DNA of 56,786 nucleotides from the NCBI RefSeq assembly GCF_001440405.1, contig NZ_LLXX01000176.1:1-56786 (forward strand), given 5' to 3'. How positions within the stretch are numbered: position 1 is the stretch's first letter; each line of letters begins with the position of its first letter. A model generated the notes under the pieces. It made no database searches. It was not told the DNA's origin and worked only from the letters and a program-made list of their open reading frames with translations. The DNA comes from Bradyrhizobium valentinum (GTDB taxonomy: Bacteria > Pseudomonadota > Alphaproteobacteria > Rhizobiales > Xanthobacteraceae). Below are positions 27,319-36,272 of this stretch, piece after piece. Made by a program: the position numbers and the translations under genes.

Positions 27319-28451
27319 GCCGCGATGACAGCTGCGGCCGCGTCACATCAATTTCTTCTTTGGCTCGTTACTGAAGCAGCGCATTTCGATCAGCTATCTC
27401 ATTCGCCTCCCACCACTCGACCCAGATCAGATCGCACGTCGCGATGCGTCCGGCGAGACGCGCGGGATGACTACAGATTGTCGAGAACAGTCAGATGTCG
27501 CACCTCCTGCGCCAATGGCTGGGAGAGCGGCATGGTCGTGCGGATCTTTTACCGTGTCCCAGCAATCGACGTGCCACCAAGCACGTTGTACGAGCGTTGC
27601 TTTAAGAGTGAAAACCATGTGCTTCGCGCCGCGGCGACGGAATACTTGCGCCTCGGCGTCGGTTTCTGGACATACGCGTATTCAACCGGACACGCCGAAC
27701 ACGACACCACGGAGCATCGAATGACGATGGTCGTCTCTCGACGAGCTCAGTTGCCCCTTTCGGCGGCCGAGCGGGAAGTCAGCGTGGGAGGAGCGACGCT
27801 GCTACACATCGCACCAGCTTATAGTTATTCTCGCTGTTGGCCTGATCATGTCAGCCAGTGGTATCGCAATAGGTCGCCGCCGATTGAGCCGTAAGCCTGC
27901 AAAGCAGGTCACTGCGCCGGACAGCTTGGCGCGCCCGCGACGACGCGCAGGATCCCCCGGCGATCGTTCGAGACATTCGGGAGCTCAGTTAGCTCGATGC
28001 CGACGCATTCGCGAGCCGGGCGATGTCGATTCCAGAACAGGGGCCGATGGCAACCAAGAATCCGAAGCTTAGAACTACTCCCAGGATGCGATCATGAGCT
28101 GACCTCCTCCGCGGACAGCGTAGCTTCCGCGTTCTCCTGAACATGGTGTAGGGATCGGGGCACCAGCGGCGTCGGCATGGTCGAGTGGACGACCGCCACG
28201 CTCGCAACGAGTTGCTACTTCAGCGCGGGCGCCCATCGCCGTCGCATTAACGAGAGAGGGCACGAGCGCTGTCATGAGAAACTAGCGTGACGCGAGGCTA
28301 CAACGCGCCTTCCTTGCACGGCGGCGGCGGCGGGAGGTGTTGAGATAGGCATTTTGCTCCGGCTGTGATATTAATCCTTGGTCGCGGTAAAGCGTCCGCG
28401 GGCGAATATTCAAGATGTTTCTCGCATTGATAAGCATCTCGGAGATATGGG
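27319..28451. other. hup upstream region, no supportable gene
   Basis: About 1.1 kb between hupS and the phosphatase gene. It holds hupS regulatory DNA and one copy of the 65-bp dispersed repeat (27755-27820). A minus-strand stretch near 27989-28110 (VVLSFGFLVAIGPCSGIDIA) follows a strong GGAGGAGG, but the frame after its ATG stops within seven codons. It may be a relic of a small membrane protein gene. Confidence 0.5.
27755..27820 (+). repeat. 65-bp dispersed repeat, copy A
   Basis: The 66 bases from CCCTTTCGGCGGCCG to CATCGCACCAGCTT match a second copy at 52230-52294 at all but about four positions, one of them an indel. Both are in plus orientation. The shared core is GGGAGGAGCGACGCTG followed by TACACATCGCACCAGC. 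Neither copy lies inside a real gene. Confidence 0.8.
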
Positions 28452-29027
28452 ATGGAAGGGGAAGCCTTTCTTTGGTTGGTCCGGCATGCGGTCGTCGATT
28501 CTATCGAAGGAACGATCTCCCCTTCGGGCGCTCCGGCCGATCTCAGCGATCGGGCGCATTTGGAAGCCGTGCGAAGGCGCTTGCCGCGGGACGCCGCAAG
28601 CTATGCGAGTCCGTCTCAACGAACTCTCGATACCGCGCGCGCATTCGAGCTTGATCCAATCCCGGTGCCTGAGTTTCGGGAGCAGGACTTCGGGGATTGG
28701 ACCGGCCGACGTCACGACGATCTCGCCGCTTTCGGAGAAGAAAGGTACGCCGAGTTCTGGAAGGATCCCGCTCGTTCAAGCCCACCCGGCGGCGAGAGCT
28801 TCGAAGATCAAATTGCGAGGGTTCGGGATGGACTACGTAAAATAGCTGCTGGTCCAGCAACGCTCGTCGTGCATTCCGGCACTATTCGCGCCGCGCTCTG
28901 CGTAGCCCTCGACATCGCACCGCAAGTAGCGTTGCGCTTTGTTATCGATCCGCTGTCGATCACCCGAATTGATCGGCTACGGAACGATTGGCGGATTGTG
29001 TCGGTCAATCAGAATGTCGCGTTATGA
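28452..29027 (+). CDS. Histidine phosphatase, probable alpha-ribazole phosphatase (CobC-type)
   Basis: A 191-residue histidine-phosphatase-superfamily protein. The catalytic RH motif is WLVRHAVVDS (H12), followed by the acid motif FREQDFGDWTGR and a second His in LVVHSGTIRAAL. In this setting it most likely removes the phosphate from alpha-ribazole-5'-phosphate or adenosylcobalamin-5'-phosphate in late B12 assembly. Its last six bases overlap the end of cobT, transcribed toward it. Substrate is inferred from context. Confidence 0.8.
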   Translation: MEGEAFLWLVRHAVVDSIEGTISPSGAPADLSDRAHLEAVRRRLPRDAASYASPSQRTLDTARAFELDPIPVPEFREQDFGDWTGRRHDDLAAFGEERYAEFWKDPARSSPPGGESFEDQIARVRDGLRKIAAGPATLVVHSGTIRAALCVALDIAPQVALRFVIDPLSITRIDRLRNDWRIVSVNQNVAL

Positions 29028-30077
29028 GCGATTCGGAACGCTGGCTTGCGCGAAGGTCGCCATGCCATTGTGCAGAGCGCATGCAAGCCGCAGGATCGGC
29101 AATGCGAGCGCGGCGCCCGATCCCTCCCCTAACCTGAGGTCCAGATTGAACAACGGCTGCACATTCAGGGCCTCAAGAACCAGGCGGTGCCCCTGCTCGG
29201 CCGATTGATGCGAGGATAAGAGAAAGGGCCGACACGACGGATTAAGATGCACCGCCGTCAATGCCGCGACGGACACGATGAAACCGTCGATCAGGATCGG
29301 GAGGCGACGCTGTGCGGCGGCGATGATCGCGCCCGTAATCGCAGCAGTTTCGAGACCGCCTACCGCGCACAGGATCCGCTCGGCACAAGTTCCTGGTCTT
29401 GTAAGGGCATGACGAGCCAGCGCTGCATCAATCAGGTGCGCCTTGCGCGCACGGCTGTCTGCATCGATCCCGGTGCCATTGCCGGCCACCTGCTCGGCGC
29501 CCATGCCAAGCAGGGCGGCGGCGACTGCCGCAGAAGTCGTGGTGTTGCCGATCCCCATGTCACCAAGGATCAGAAGATCTGGCTCTGCTGAGGCCGCGCG
29601 CGCTACGGCGCGCTTGCCGCAGTCGAAAGCGAAGGCGACCTCCCCCGACTCGAGCGCCGCTTCCTTGCTGAAATCCCGGCTGCCCCGGCGCGGCTTGTCT
29701 GTCGCGACTCCCGGGATAGGCTGTTCGGCGAGCGTCCCGGCATCGACGATCTCCAGACTTAAGCCCAGTTCGCGCGCGAGAACCGAAATTGCTGCACCGC
29801 CTGACGCGAAATTCGACATCATCGCGCTCGTAACTTCCTGAGGATAGGCCGATACTCCCTGCGCGACGATGCCGTGATCCCCTGCAAAGACGATGATAGG
29901 CACGGCCTCGGCTCGAGGCCGTTCGGTTTGTTGCAGACCGGCGAGCTCGATCGCGAGGTGCTCGAGGCGACCCAGCGCACCGGTCGGCTTGGTGAGCTCG
30001 GCCTGACGGGCCAGGGCAGCATTGCGATGGGCGGTCGAAACGCCCGGGCACTCCTGGTAGACCCACTCGGGTAGCAT
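29022..30077 (-). CDS. cobT: Nicotinate-nucleotide:dimethylbenzimidazole phosphoribosyltransferase
   Basis: Makes alpha-ribazole phosphate from dimethylbenzimidazole and NaMN for the lower ligand of cobalamin (called CobU in the Pseudomonas denitrificans naming). The 351-residue product shows KPTGALGRLEHLA, the glycine-rich GDHGIVAQGVSAYP with the following VTSAMMSNFASGGAAISVLA, GDMGIGNTTTSAA, and the catalytic-glutamate region near the C-terminus RLGEGSGAALALPIL. The start at 30077 (MLPEWVYQE) is preferred; the upstream open frame is out of proportion to the family. Confidence 0.95.
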   Translation of the reverse strand: MLPEWVYQECPGVSTAHRNAALARQAELTKPTGALGRLEHLAIELAGLQQTERPRAEAVPIIVFAGDHGIVAQGVSAYPQEVTSAMMSNFASGGAAISVLARELGLSLEIVDAGTLAEQPIPGVATDKPRRGSRDFSKEAALESGEVAFAFDCGKRAVARAASAEPDLLILGDMGIGNTTTSAAVAAALLGMGAEQVAGNGTGIDADSRARKAHLIDAALARHALTRPGTCAERILCAVGGLETAAITGAIIAAAQRRLPILIDGFIVSVAALTAVHLNPSCRPFLLSSHQSAEQGHRLVLEALNVQPLFNLDLRLGEGSGAALALPILRLACALHNGMATFAQASVPNRS

Positions 30078-30129
30078 GTCGTCCTGCCCTTGGTAATTGT
30101 TCAAGATGCCAGCGGCCTTCGCACGCGTG

Positions 30130-30879
30130 CTACGACACGCGCTTGAGTATGTAGCTATCCATGATCCAGCCGTGCCTGGCGCGTGCTTCCTGTCGTGCGG
30201 CGACGATGCCTGGCCCCACTTCTGCAAGCGCACCTGACATGGTGATCTGCTCGGGCATCCCGAGATACGCGCCCCACCAGATATGTAGTCCGTTCGGGTC
30301 GAGCGACTGGAACGCGGCACCGCCATCGAGCATGACGGCCACGGTGTCGGTGCCGGACGGCCAACCGACCTCGCGCAGCCGCCGTCCGGTGGTGACGAGA
30401 AAGAGCTCCCCGATGTCGTTCAGCGGCAGTGAATGCACGGCGCAAAGCGCCTGGATCGACGTGACGCCTGGCACGACCTCGATCGTTGGCGCCGGATCAA
30501 GCCTTCGTGCGATCCGCAGGCTCGAGTCGTATAGCGAAGGATCGCCCCAGATCAGCAGGGCAACGCGCCCGTCATGACCGAGATGCGCCGCAATTGCCCG
30601 GGACCAGGTCACGGCGACGGCGTCGTGCCATTCCTCCACTCCCTTGCGGTAGTGCTCCTGCGCAGTATCGCGAACGGGCAGGTCGAACTCAGCAACGCGC
30701 GTCCGGCTGCTCGTCAAGGCTTGCGCACAAATCAGCCGGCGCAGGTCGGCGAGATCGGACTTCGCGGCACCTTTGCGCGGAATCAGCACCAGGTCAGCCG
30801 CATTGATCGCGCGGATCGCAGCAAGCGTGAGCTGCTCGGGATCGCCGCAGCCAATGCCTATCAGGGAGAGTGTCAGCAT
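30130..30879 (-). CDS. cobF: Precorrin-6A synthase (deacetylating) CobF
   Basis: A 249-residue SAM-dependent methyltransferase that methylates C-1 of precorrin-5 and removes the acetyl group. The N-terminal SLIGIGCGDPEQLTLAA is the SAM-binding tetrapyrrole-methylase motif. CobF-specific segments are ADLVLIPRKGAAKSDLADLR and LIWGDPSLYDSSLRIA. The start at 30879 (MLTLSLIGIG) is used, since the upstream in-frame ATG adds 29 non-homologous residues. CobF is specific to the aerobic pathway. Confidence 0.95.
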   Translation of the reverse strand: MLTLSLIGIGCGDPEQLTLAAIRAINAADLVLIPRKGAAKSDLADLRRLICAQALTSSRTRVAEFDLPVRDTAQEHYRKGVEEWHDAVAVTWSRAIAAHLGHDGRVALLIWGDPSLYDSSLRIARRLDPAPTIEVVPGVTSIQALCAVHSLPLNDIGELFLVTTGRRLREVGWPSGTDTVAVMLDGGAAFQSLDPNGLHIWWGAYLGMPEQITMSGALAEVGPGIVAARQEARARHGWIMDSYILKRVS

Positions 30880-30928
30880 CACGTTATGAGTGGGGCGGCC
30901 GCGACTTGCGACCGCCCTTACGCCATCT

Positions 30929-31606
30929 TCAGGCGGCTTTGTGAAGGCGATAGGTAACAAGACCATCGGCCGTCACACCTCGCAGCGATTTTGCCAGTCC
31001 CAGCACGGCCAGATCGGCCAGCGGCTCAACTACTACGACAAGCGCATAGGAAGCGGCGAAAGACGCGATGGAGGCGAGGTTCTCGGCCGCAAAGCCCGTG
31101 CCATACAGCGCCCAAAAGGCGACCCACGCCACGATGCCGGATTGATAGGCGGTCGAAAGCGCAAGCGCCTGGCGATACTGCAGGTCAACATAAGCGGTGT
31201 TGCGAGGAATGCTCCACCCGGCCAGCGCCTGGATCGCAAACAAAGGCACCAGCAGCGTGGTCACGTTCATACCATATTGCGGCAGGTCGGTCGGTACGAA
31301 GAACAGCCCCTGCAGCAGAAGACCAAGAGCCAGCCCGAACGCGGCTGGCGCTGCGCCGAACAGGAGAAACAGCGTCGAGCCGAGAATGAAATGCACCTCC
31401 GAGACCCCGACCCGGAAATGCGGCAGCAACTCGAAAAACGAGAAGACCAGGACCGTTGTTGCGACGGTGCGCACCGCCAATGAAACGATCCCCTGCTCGC
31501 GCACTGTTTCGGCCGCGAGCTTGAGGGCGCAGCCGGCGGCGGCTGCCCCGGTCGCGTAACTCAGCACGAGCTTGGCGCCTGTAACGATTTCCGGTTCGAT
31601 ATGCAT
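30929..31606 (-). CDS. Solitary CbiM-like cobalt transport membrane protein
   Basis: A 225-residue, six-to-seven-helix membrane protein starting MHIEPEIVTGAKLVLSYATG. The His at position 2 is the metal ligand of CbiM/NikM substrate-capture proteins. The region VSEVHFILGSTLFLLFGAAP, with LGLLLQGLFF after it, is typical of CbiM. No cbiN, cbiQ or cbiO follows; the next genes are cobF and cobT. An AGGAGG precedes the start. A cobalamin riboswitch lies directly upstream, supporting a role in Co2+ uptake. CbiM alone has been reported to retain some transport activity in other bacteria. Confidence 0.85.
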   Translation of the reverse strand: MHIEPEIVTGAKLVLSYATGAAAAGCALKLAAETVREQGIVSLAVRTVATTVLVFSFFELLPHFRVGVSEVHFILGSTLFLLFGAAPAAFGLALGLLLQGLFFVPTDLPQYGMNVTTLLVPLFAIQALAGWSIPRNTAYVDLQYRQALALSTAYQSGIVAWVAFWALYGTGFAAENLASIASFAASYALVVVVEPLADLAVLGLAKSLRGVTADGLVTYRLHKAA

Positions 31607-31622
31607 GATTTACATCCCTCCT

Positions 31623-31640
31623 GCCGTCACACCCGACGGC
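31623..31640 (-). promoter_or_regulatory. Hairpin adjoining the cbiM ribosome binding site
   Basis: Minus-strand GCCGTC-loop-GACGGC (six-base stem) ends directly at the AGGAGG of the permease gene and follows the riboswitch. It could be the expression platform that hides the translation start when B12 is bound. This is inference from position. Confidence 0.45.
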
Positions 31641-31649
31641 GTTGGCGTC

Positions 31650-31856
31650 AAAAACTGCAGGGCCGGTCTCCTGGCTCGCGGTTCGAAACGGACCTCCAGC
31701 CTTCCCGGGCTTGACGGCCCAGTGGCGGATTGGAGTCCCTCACCGCTTACAGTCGCGGGGGCGGCCGGGGCTTCAGGCGCCGCAATTGGGTCCGCCCTAC
31801 CCCATTCCCGATTATGCTCCGGCGCTTTGCGCCGCTTCGAGCACCATGCCTGTTCT
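31650..31856 (-). ncRNA. Cobalamin riboswitch, upstream of cbiM-like gene
   Basis: Minus-strand RNA contains the ordered signatures of a B12 riboswitch: GGGAATGGGGT, then CCGCCCCCGCGACTGTAAGC, then the B12 box GCCACTGG (plus-strand 31719-31726), GGGAAGGC, and the 3' segment AGCCAGGAGACCGGCC. It ends about 45 bases before the permease start and should reduce expression of the permease, cobF and cobT when adenosylcobalamin is plentiful. Confidence 0.93.
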
Positions 31857-31911
31857 GTGTGCCCCTTCCGATGAGGCGGCGTCAAGTGGCTCGCGAGGGC
31901 GGACGACGGCA

Positions 31912-32640
31912 TCACGGATACTCTCCCGCCAGCGCGCCGAAAAGAATGACGGCCGCCGTCGTTGCAGGGCCGGCTTGCGCGAGCTGCTCGGCGAGCTTCG
32001 CCATCGTCGTGCGGACAAGCCGTTGTTCGGCATGGCCGAGAGACTCGGCAAACAGCGCCGCTGTGTCGGGGGCCATGCCGTGCTCAATCAGCTTCGCCGC
32101 GAGGGCCGGGAATGTGCGCTTGCCCATATAGACCACGGTCGTCGATTCCGGATCGGCGAGCGCCGCCCAATTGAGATTTGCAGGCAACTGTCCGGCGACA
32201 TCAGCTCCGGTCACGAACTGGACGCGGCGCGAGGTGTGCCGTCGGGTAAGCGGAATGCCGGCGTGCGCTGCCGCAACGCAGGCCGAGGTGACACCGGGAA
32301 TGATCTCGTAGCCGATGCCCGCCGCGCGCAGCGCCTCGATCTCCTCTTCAAGTCGCCCGAAGATGCCGGCGTCTCCCGATTTCAAGCGGACCACGCGGGC
32401 ACCCGCGGCGGCGTAGTCGATCAGCAGCCGGTTGACATGCTCCTGTTTGGCCGAAGGCCGGCCCGCCCGCTTGCCAACCGCCACCAGATTGGCCCCGGGG
32501 CGGGCGTGATCGAGGATCGCGCCCGAGGCAAGGTCGTCATACAACACGACGTCGGCGGCGCGCAGACACGCGGCCGCCTTGAGCGTTAGGAGCTCAGGAT
32601 CGCCGGGACCGGCCGAGACAAAGGAAACAAGGCTGCTCAC
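31912..32640 (-). CDS. cobA: Uroporphyrinogen-III C-methyltransferase CobA
   Basis: The 242-residue SUMT makes precorrin-2 from uroporphyrinogen III, the entry step to cobalamin. Motifs: FVSAGPGDPELLTLKA (SAM site), VLYDDLAS, VGKRAGRPSAKQEHVNRLL, VVRLKSGDAGIFGRLEEE and PGVTSACVAAAHAGIPLTRR. There is no siroheme (CysG) fusion, so this copy is devoted to the B12 pathway. It overlaps the cobB stop by four bases and is the last gene of the cobW-to-cobA array. Confidence 0.95.
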   Translation of the reverse strand: MSSLVSFVSAGPGDPELLTLKAAACLRAADVVLYDDLASGAILDHARPGANLVAVGKRAGRPSAKQEHVNRLLIDYAAAGARVVRLKSGDAGIFGRLEEEIEALRAAGIGYEIIPGVTSACVAAAHAGIPLTRRHTSRRVQFVTGADVAGQLPANLNWAALADPESTTVVYMGKRTFPALAAKLIEHGMAPDTAALFAESLGHAEQRLVRTTMAKLAEQLAQAGPATTAAVILFGALAGEYP

Positions 32641-33950
32641 GTATCCTCCGCAATAAGGTGGAAGAACGTACCGGTGACGAAACCGCGCCGCGAGCCGGTT
32701 TCCGCAACGACCGCGCCGGTCGCGTCGCGCACGACGGCCAAGGGTGTATCGGGCTGCGAGACAATCGTGGAGTAGTGAAATTCGTGGCCGCGAAGCCGTG
32801 CGCCCCGCCCATGCCCGGGCATCGGCTCAGTGAGCTCCGCGAGCCGGTAGCCCAGATGCATGCGGCGCTGGGCAAAACTGGTCTCCAGTCCGAGCAATCC
32901 CGCCATCTCGTGGCGTGCGTCGTTGGCGTCGGTCAAGGCGGTGCCCAGCACCATATAGCCGCCGCACTCGCCATGCACCGGCCGCGTCTCGGCAAAGGAC
33001 TTTAGCGCGCGGCGAAATCGCGTGTTGGCCGCCAGCCGGCCGGCATGCAATTCCGGATAGCCGCCCGGCAGCCAGCAAACGTCGGCCCCGACGTCGGGAC
33101 CTTCGTCGCCGAGCGGCGAGAAGGTTGAGATCTCGGCACCGGCGGCGCGCCAGGCCTCGAGCATGTGTGGATAGACGAACGAAAATGCGGCGTCGCGCGC
33201 CAGCGCGATGCGCTGGCCGGGTGGCTTGACGTTTTCACTGCGCGCGGCGAGCTGCGGTGACCAGGCGCATGCCGATTGTAGCACTGCGTCGAGATCGACA
33301 TGCTCGGTGACGAAGCGCGCGGCTTCGGCGATCAGGCCGCCTACCTCTGCCTGCTCCTCGGCCTGCACCAGGCCAAGGTGCCGCTTCGGCAAGGCGATCG
33401 CGGCGTGGCGCGGTAATGCGCCGAACACAGCAATGCCTGTGGCCGCCAGGGCGCGACGCACAAGGTCTTCGTGCCGGGCGCTGGCGACACGGTTGAGAAC
33501 GACGCCCGCAAGACGCACACCGGCACGGAAACCGCGCAGTCCCGCAACCACAGCCGCGGCGGTTTGCGCCTGTCCGGAAGGATCGATCATGAGCAGGACC
33601 GGCCAGCCCATCATCTCGGCAATATCGGCGGTGGCACCGATGCCCGAGACGCCCCGCGCGGCAACGCCATCGAACAGGCCCATCGAACCTTCAGCCAGAA
33701 CGATGTCCGCATCCGCCGCGCGCGAGGCGAGCGCTTCGATCGCCTCGCGACGCATGGCCCAGCTGTCGATATTGACCGAGGCGCGCCCCGTGGCGGCCGC
33801 ATGAAAGGCGGGATCGATGTAGTCCGGTCCGCTCTTGAAGCACTGGACCTTCTGCCCGCGATCGCGATAGGCGCGCGCCAGCGCCAGCGTCAGCGTCGTC
33901 TTGCCAACACCGGATGCCGGCGCGGAGATGACGAGGCTCGCCGCCATCAC
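32637..33950 (-). CDS. cobB: Cobyrinic acid a,c-diamide synthase CobB (hydrogenobyrinic acid a,c-diamide synthase)
   Basis: An ATP- and glutamine-dependent amidase of 437 residues acting on the a and c carboxylates of hydrogenobyrinic acid. It has an N-terminal P-loop (APASGVGKTTLTLALARAYR), FKSGPDYIDPAFH, and a C-terminal glutamine amidotransferase domain with the nucleophile Cys in VHGECGGYMVLG and a later EFHYS His. It overlaps both neighbours by four bases. Confidence 0.95.
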   Translation of the reverse strand: MMAASLVISAPASGVGKTTLTLALARAYRDRGQKVQCFKSGPDYIDPAFHAAATGRASVNIDSWAMRREAIEALASRAADADIVLAEGSMGLFDGVAARGVSGIGATADIAEMMGWPVLLMIDPSGQAQTAAAVVAGLRGFRAGVRLAGVVLNRVASARHEDLVRRALAATGIAVFGALPRHAAIALPKRHLGLVQAEEQAEVGGLIAEAARFVTEHVDLDAVLQSACAWSPQLAARSENVKPPGQRIALARDAAFSFVYPHMLEAWRAAGAEISTFSPLGDEGPDVGADVCWLPGGYPELHAGRLAANTRFRRALKSFAETRPVHGECGGYMVLGTALTDANDARHEMAGLLGLETSFAQRRMHLGYRLAELTEPMPGHGRGARLRGHEFHYSTIVSQPDTPLAVVRDATGAVVAETGSRRGFVTGTFFHLIAEDT

Positions 33951-34729
33951 GATGCCTGCGGAAAGCGCGGCGTCGGCCCGAGGGGCCGATAGCGGCGGTC
34001 ATAGTCGGCGGCATAGAGACGACTCTCGCTAAACTCCTCCGTACCTAACGTCCGGCCAACCAGGATGAGCGCGGTGCGCTCGAGCTCGGTGCCAACCGCC
34101 GCATTGAGGGTACCCAGCGTTGCGCGAATAATGCGCTGGTCCGGCCAGCTCGCGCGCCAGACGATCGCTACCGGGCAGTCCGGTCCGTAATGCGGCGTGA
34201 GCTCATCAATCACCTTGGGAAGCAGATGGATCGAGAGATGGATGGCGAGCACCGCACCGGTCGCGGCGAAGGCAGCGAGCCTTTCGCCTTCGGGCATCGC
34301 GCTTGCCCTGCCCGGCGTTCGCGTCAGCACGACGGACTGCGCAAGACCCGGCAGCGTGAGCTCAGCCTCGAGAGCCGCTGCGGCGGCGGAAAAGGCCGGC
34401 ACGCCCGGCGTGATTGAATAGGGAATTTGCAGCGCGCGAAGGCGGCGCAATTGCTCGCCCATCGCCGACCAGATCGAGAGATCTCCGGAATGCAGCCTTG
34501 CGATGTTCTTGCCCTCACGATGCGCGGTGACGATCTCCGACATGATGTCGTCGAGTGACAGCGGAGCGGTATTCACGATCCGCGCTCCCTCTGGGCAGTA
34601 CGCAAGAACGCCCTCGGGCACAAGCGAACCGGCATAGAGGCAGACGGGACAGGCGGCGATAAGATCGCGTCCGCGCAAGGTGAGTAGGTCGGCTGCGCCC
34701 GGCCCGGCGCCGATGAAGTGCACCGTCAT
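33947..34729 (-). CDS. cobM: Precorrin-4 C11-methyltransferase CobM
   Basis: A 260-residue SAM-dependent methylase. Key motifs: HFIGAGPGAADLLTLRG, VCLYAGSLVPEGVLAYCP, ARLHSGDLSIWSAMGEQ and PYSITPGVPAFSAAAAALEA. These identify CobM among the cobalamin methylases. Four-base overlaps with cobE and cobB indicate coupled translation. Confidence 0.95.
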   Translation of the reverse strand: MTVHFIGAGPGAADLLTLRGRDLIAACPVCLYAGSLVPEGVLAYCPEGARIVNTAPLSLDDIMSEIVTAHREGKNIARLHSGDLSIWSAMGEQLRRLRALQIPYSITPGVPAFSAAAAALEAELTLPGLAQSVVLTRTPGRASAMPEGERLAAFAATGAVLAIHLSIHLLPKVIDELTPHYGPDCPVAIVWRASWPDQRIIRATLGTLNAAVGTELERTALILVGRTLGTEEFSESRLYAADYDRRYRPLGPTPRFPQAS

Positions 34730-35109
34730 TCACCGTCTCCTTCCGCGATCGCTGCGGTCGCAGTCCGATCCTGCGAAACCGTCCGCATCGAAATCAGGCG
34801 CGCTCCACGGCCTGCCACAGCCAGCGCCGCGGCTTCGGCCAGGGAACCCGTGCCAAACTTCACCTTGATGAATTCGGACTGTGTGGACGTGGCAATGCCG
34901 GCCAGCACATCGACTGGAACAGGTCTGATCGGCACGTTGAGTTCACGTGCCAGCAATTTGAGCGCGGCCGTTTCGGCCTTGTTGCTGACAGTTGCGACCG
35001 CCGCAATACCGTCAGGACCTCCCGCGGCGGCGAGCGCTTCGCGCAGCGCAGCAAGTGTGACGTCACGCTTGAATCCCAAACCTGCGATCTTCACCTCACG
35101 ACACTCCAT
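34726..35109 (-). CDS. cobE: CobE protein
   Basis: A 127-residue CobE, related to the C-terminal part of CbiG. It carries KIAGLGFKRDVTLAALREAL, a KAETAALKLLARELN helix and the later KVKFGTGSLAEAAALAVAG. CobE is part of the aerobic pathway and is thought to assist the later ring-modifying steps; its exact reaction is unsettled. The start overlaps cobL by 19 bases. Confidence 0.9.
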   Translation of the reverse strand: MECREVKIAGLGFKRDVTLAALREALAAAGGPDGIAAVATVSNKAETAALKLLARELNVPIRPVPVDVLAGIATSTQSEFIKVKFGTGSLAEAAALAVAGRGARLISMRTVSQDRTATAAIAEGDGE

Positions 35110-36272
35110 TGCACGACCGGCCGCGCCGCTTCCCAGGAACGATAGCGGCCGAGGCCACCCGCATACGCAATCTCGACCCGCATCAACTCGCCGCCGTGGC
35201 GTTGGTGCAAGTCCGAGAGCAGCGCCTCCGTCTCAAGCGTCACGGCATGCGCAACTATCCGCGTTCCCGGCCCAATGAGCGACCAGACCGCATCGAACAT
35301 CGCGGCGTCGAGCCCTCCACCCATGAAGGCGGCTTGCGGCCTCTCAAGGCCTGAGAGGATATCAGGCGCGGTCCCCTCGACGACCCTGATCCGATGTGTC
35401 AGACCGAAGGCCGCCGTATTGCTGCGGATATTCGCTGCGCGATCGGCCCGCGCTTCTACTGCAATCGCCGTCCCACCACACAAGGCCCATTCCACCGAGA
35501 TCGAGCCTGAGCCGGCGCCGATGTCCCACAGCCTCTCGCCCGGCTTCGGCCCGAGCGCGGACAGTGCGAGCGCGCGCATCGGCCGCTTGGTGATCTGGCC
35601 TTCATGCACGAACAGCGTGTCGGGGAGGCCAGAGCTGCGCGACAGGCCGTCCGATCCGCTGGCCTCCAAGGCGATGGCCACCAGGCCCGCACCCGGATCG
35701 GCCGTATAGCTGTCGGCGCGATGTGGCGTCACGGATTCGCGCGGGCCGCCCAGCGCAGTGAGAGTCCACAACCGTGATTCGCCCCAGCCGCGCGCCGTCA
35801 ACCATTCAGCCAGATCGCCGGCCGCCTTGCCGTCGCGCACGAGACATATGATGCGCGCTTCGCGTGCCAGATGCGGCACCAGGCATTCAAATGGCGCTGC
35901 ATGAAACCCAAGGCAGGTTACGGTCTCAAGGCGCCAGCCGAGCCGCGCCGCCGCCAGCGAGAATGTTGACGGTGCGGAATGGGCGATCCATTCGCCAGCA
36001 GGCAGTTTCTCCGCGAGACTGGTTCCGACGCCGTACCAGAACGGATCGCCCGAGGCGAGCACCGCCGTCGGACGGCCGCGACAAGCCAGCACGCAGTCCG
36101 TATCGAACGGTACCGGCCAGGGACGGCCGTGGTCGGTAACGCCTGCCAGCGCGAGATGCCGTTGGCCGCCAAAGACCATCTCGGCGTCCCCAAGCGCCTT
36201 TCGGCTTGCTTCGGAGAGGCCGGCAAGGCCATCTTCGCCAATGCCGATAATGGTCAGCCAGGGATTACCCAT
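35091..36272 (-). CDS. cobL: Precorrin-6Y C5,15-methyltransferase (decarboxylating) CobL
   Basis: A 393-residue bifunctional enzyme. The N-terminal CbiE-type methylase (WLTIIGIGEDGLAGLSEASR, VLASGDPFWYGVG) methylates C5 and C15. The C-terminal CbiT-type domain (LWDIGAGSGSISVEWAL, FMGGGLD) decarboxylates and methylates. The start at 36272 (MGNPWLTIIG) shares the two middle bases of its CATG with the start of cobK on the other strand. No leader is therefore left between the two divergent genes, and promoters must lie inside coding DNA. Confidence 0.94.
   Translation of the reverse strand: MGNPWLTIIGIGEDGLAGLSEASRKALGDAEMVFGGQRHLALAGVTDHGRPWPVPFDTDCVLACRGRPTAVLASGDPFWYGVGTSLAEKLPAGEWIAHSAPSTFSLAAARLGWRLETVTCLGFHAAPFECLVPHLAREARIICLVRDGKAAGDLAEWLTARGWGESRLWTLTALGGPRESVTPHRADSYTADPGAGLVAIALEASGSDGLSRSSGLPDTLFVHEGQITKRPMRALALSALGPKPGERLWDIGAGSGSISVEWALCGGTAIAVEARADRAANIRSNTAAFGLTHRIRVVEGTAPDILSGLERPQAAFMGGGLDAAMFDAVWSLIGPGTRIVAHAVTLETEALLSDLHQRHGGELMRVEIAYAGGLGRYRSWEAARPVVQWSVVR

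Noticed and set aside
27319..27500. NifA upstream activator site for hupS
   Set aside because: No TGT-N10-ACA match was found in the expected interval, so the activator of the hupS sigma-54 promoter cannot be assigned from sequence.
27325..27894. 189-codon plus-strand ORF opposite the hupS upstream region
   Set aside because: Crosses the sigma-54 promoter and the dispersed repeat; the shared peptide with an ORF at 52156-52641 (GGATLLHIAPA) comes from the repeated DNA, not from protein conservation.
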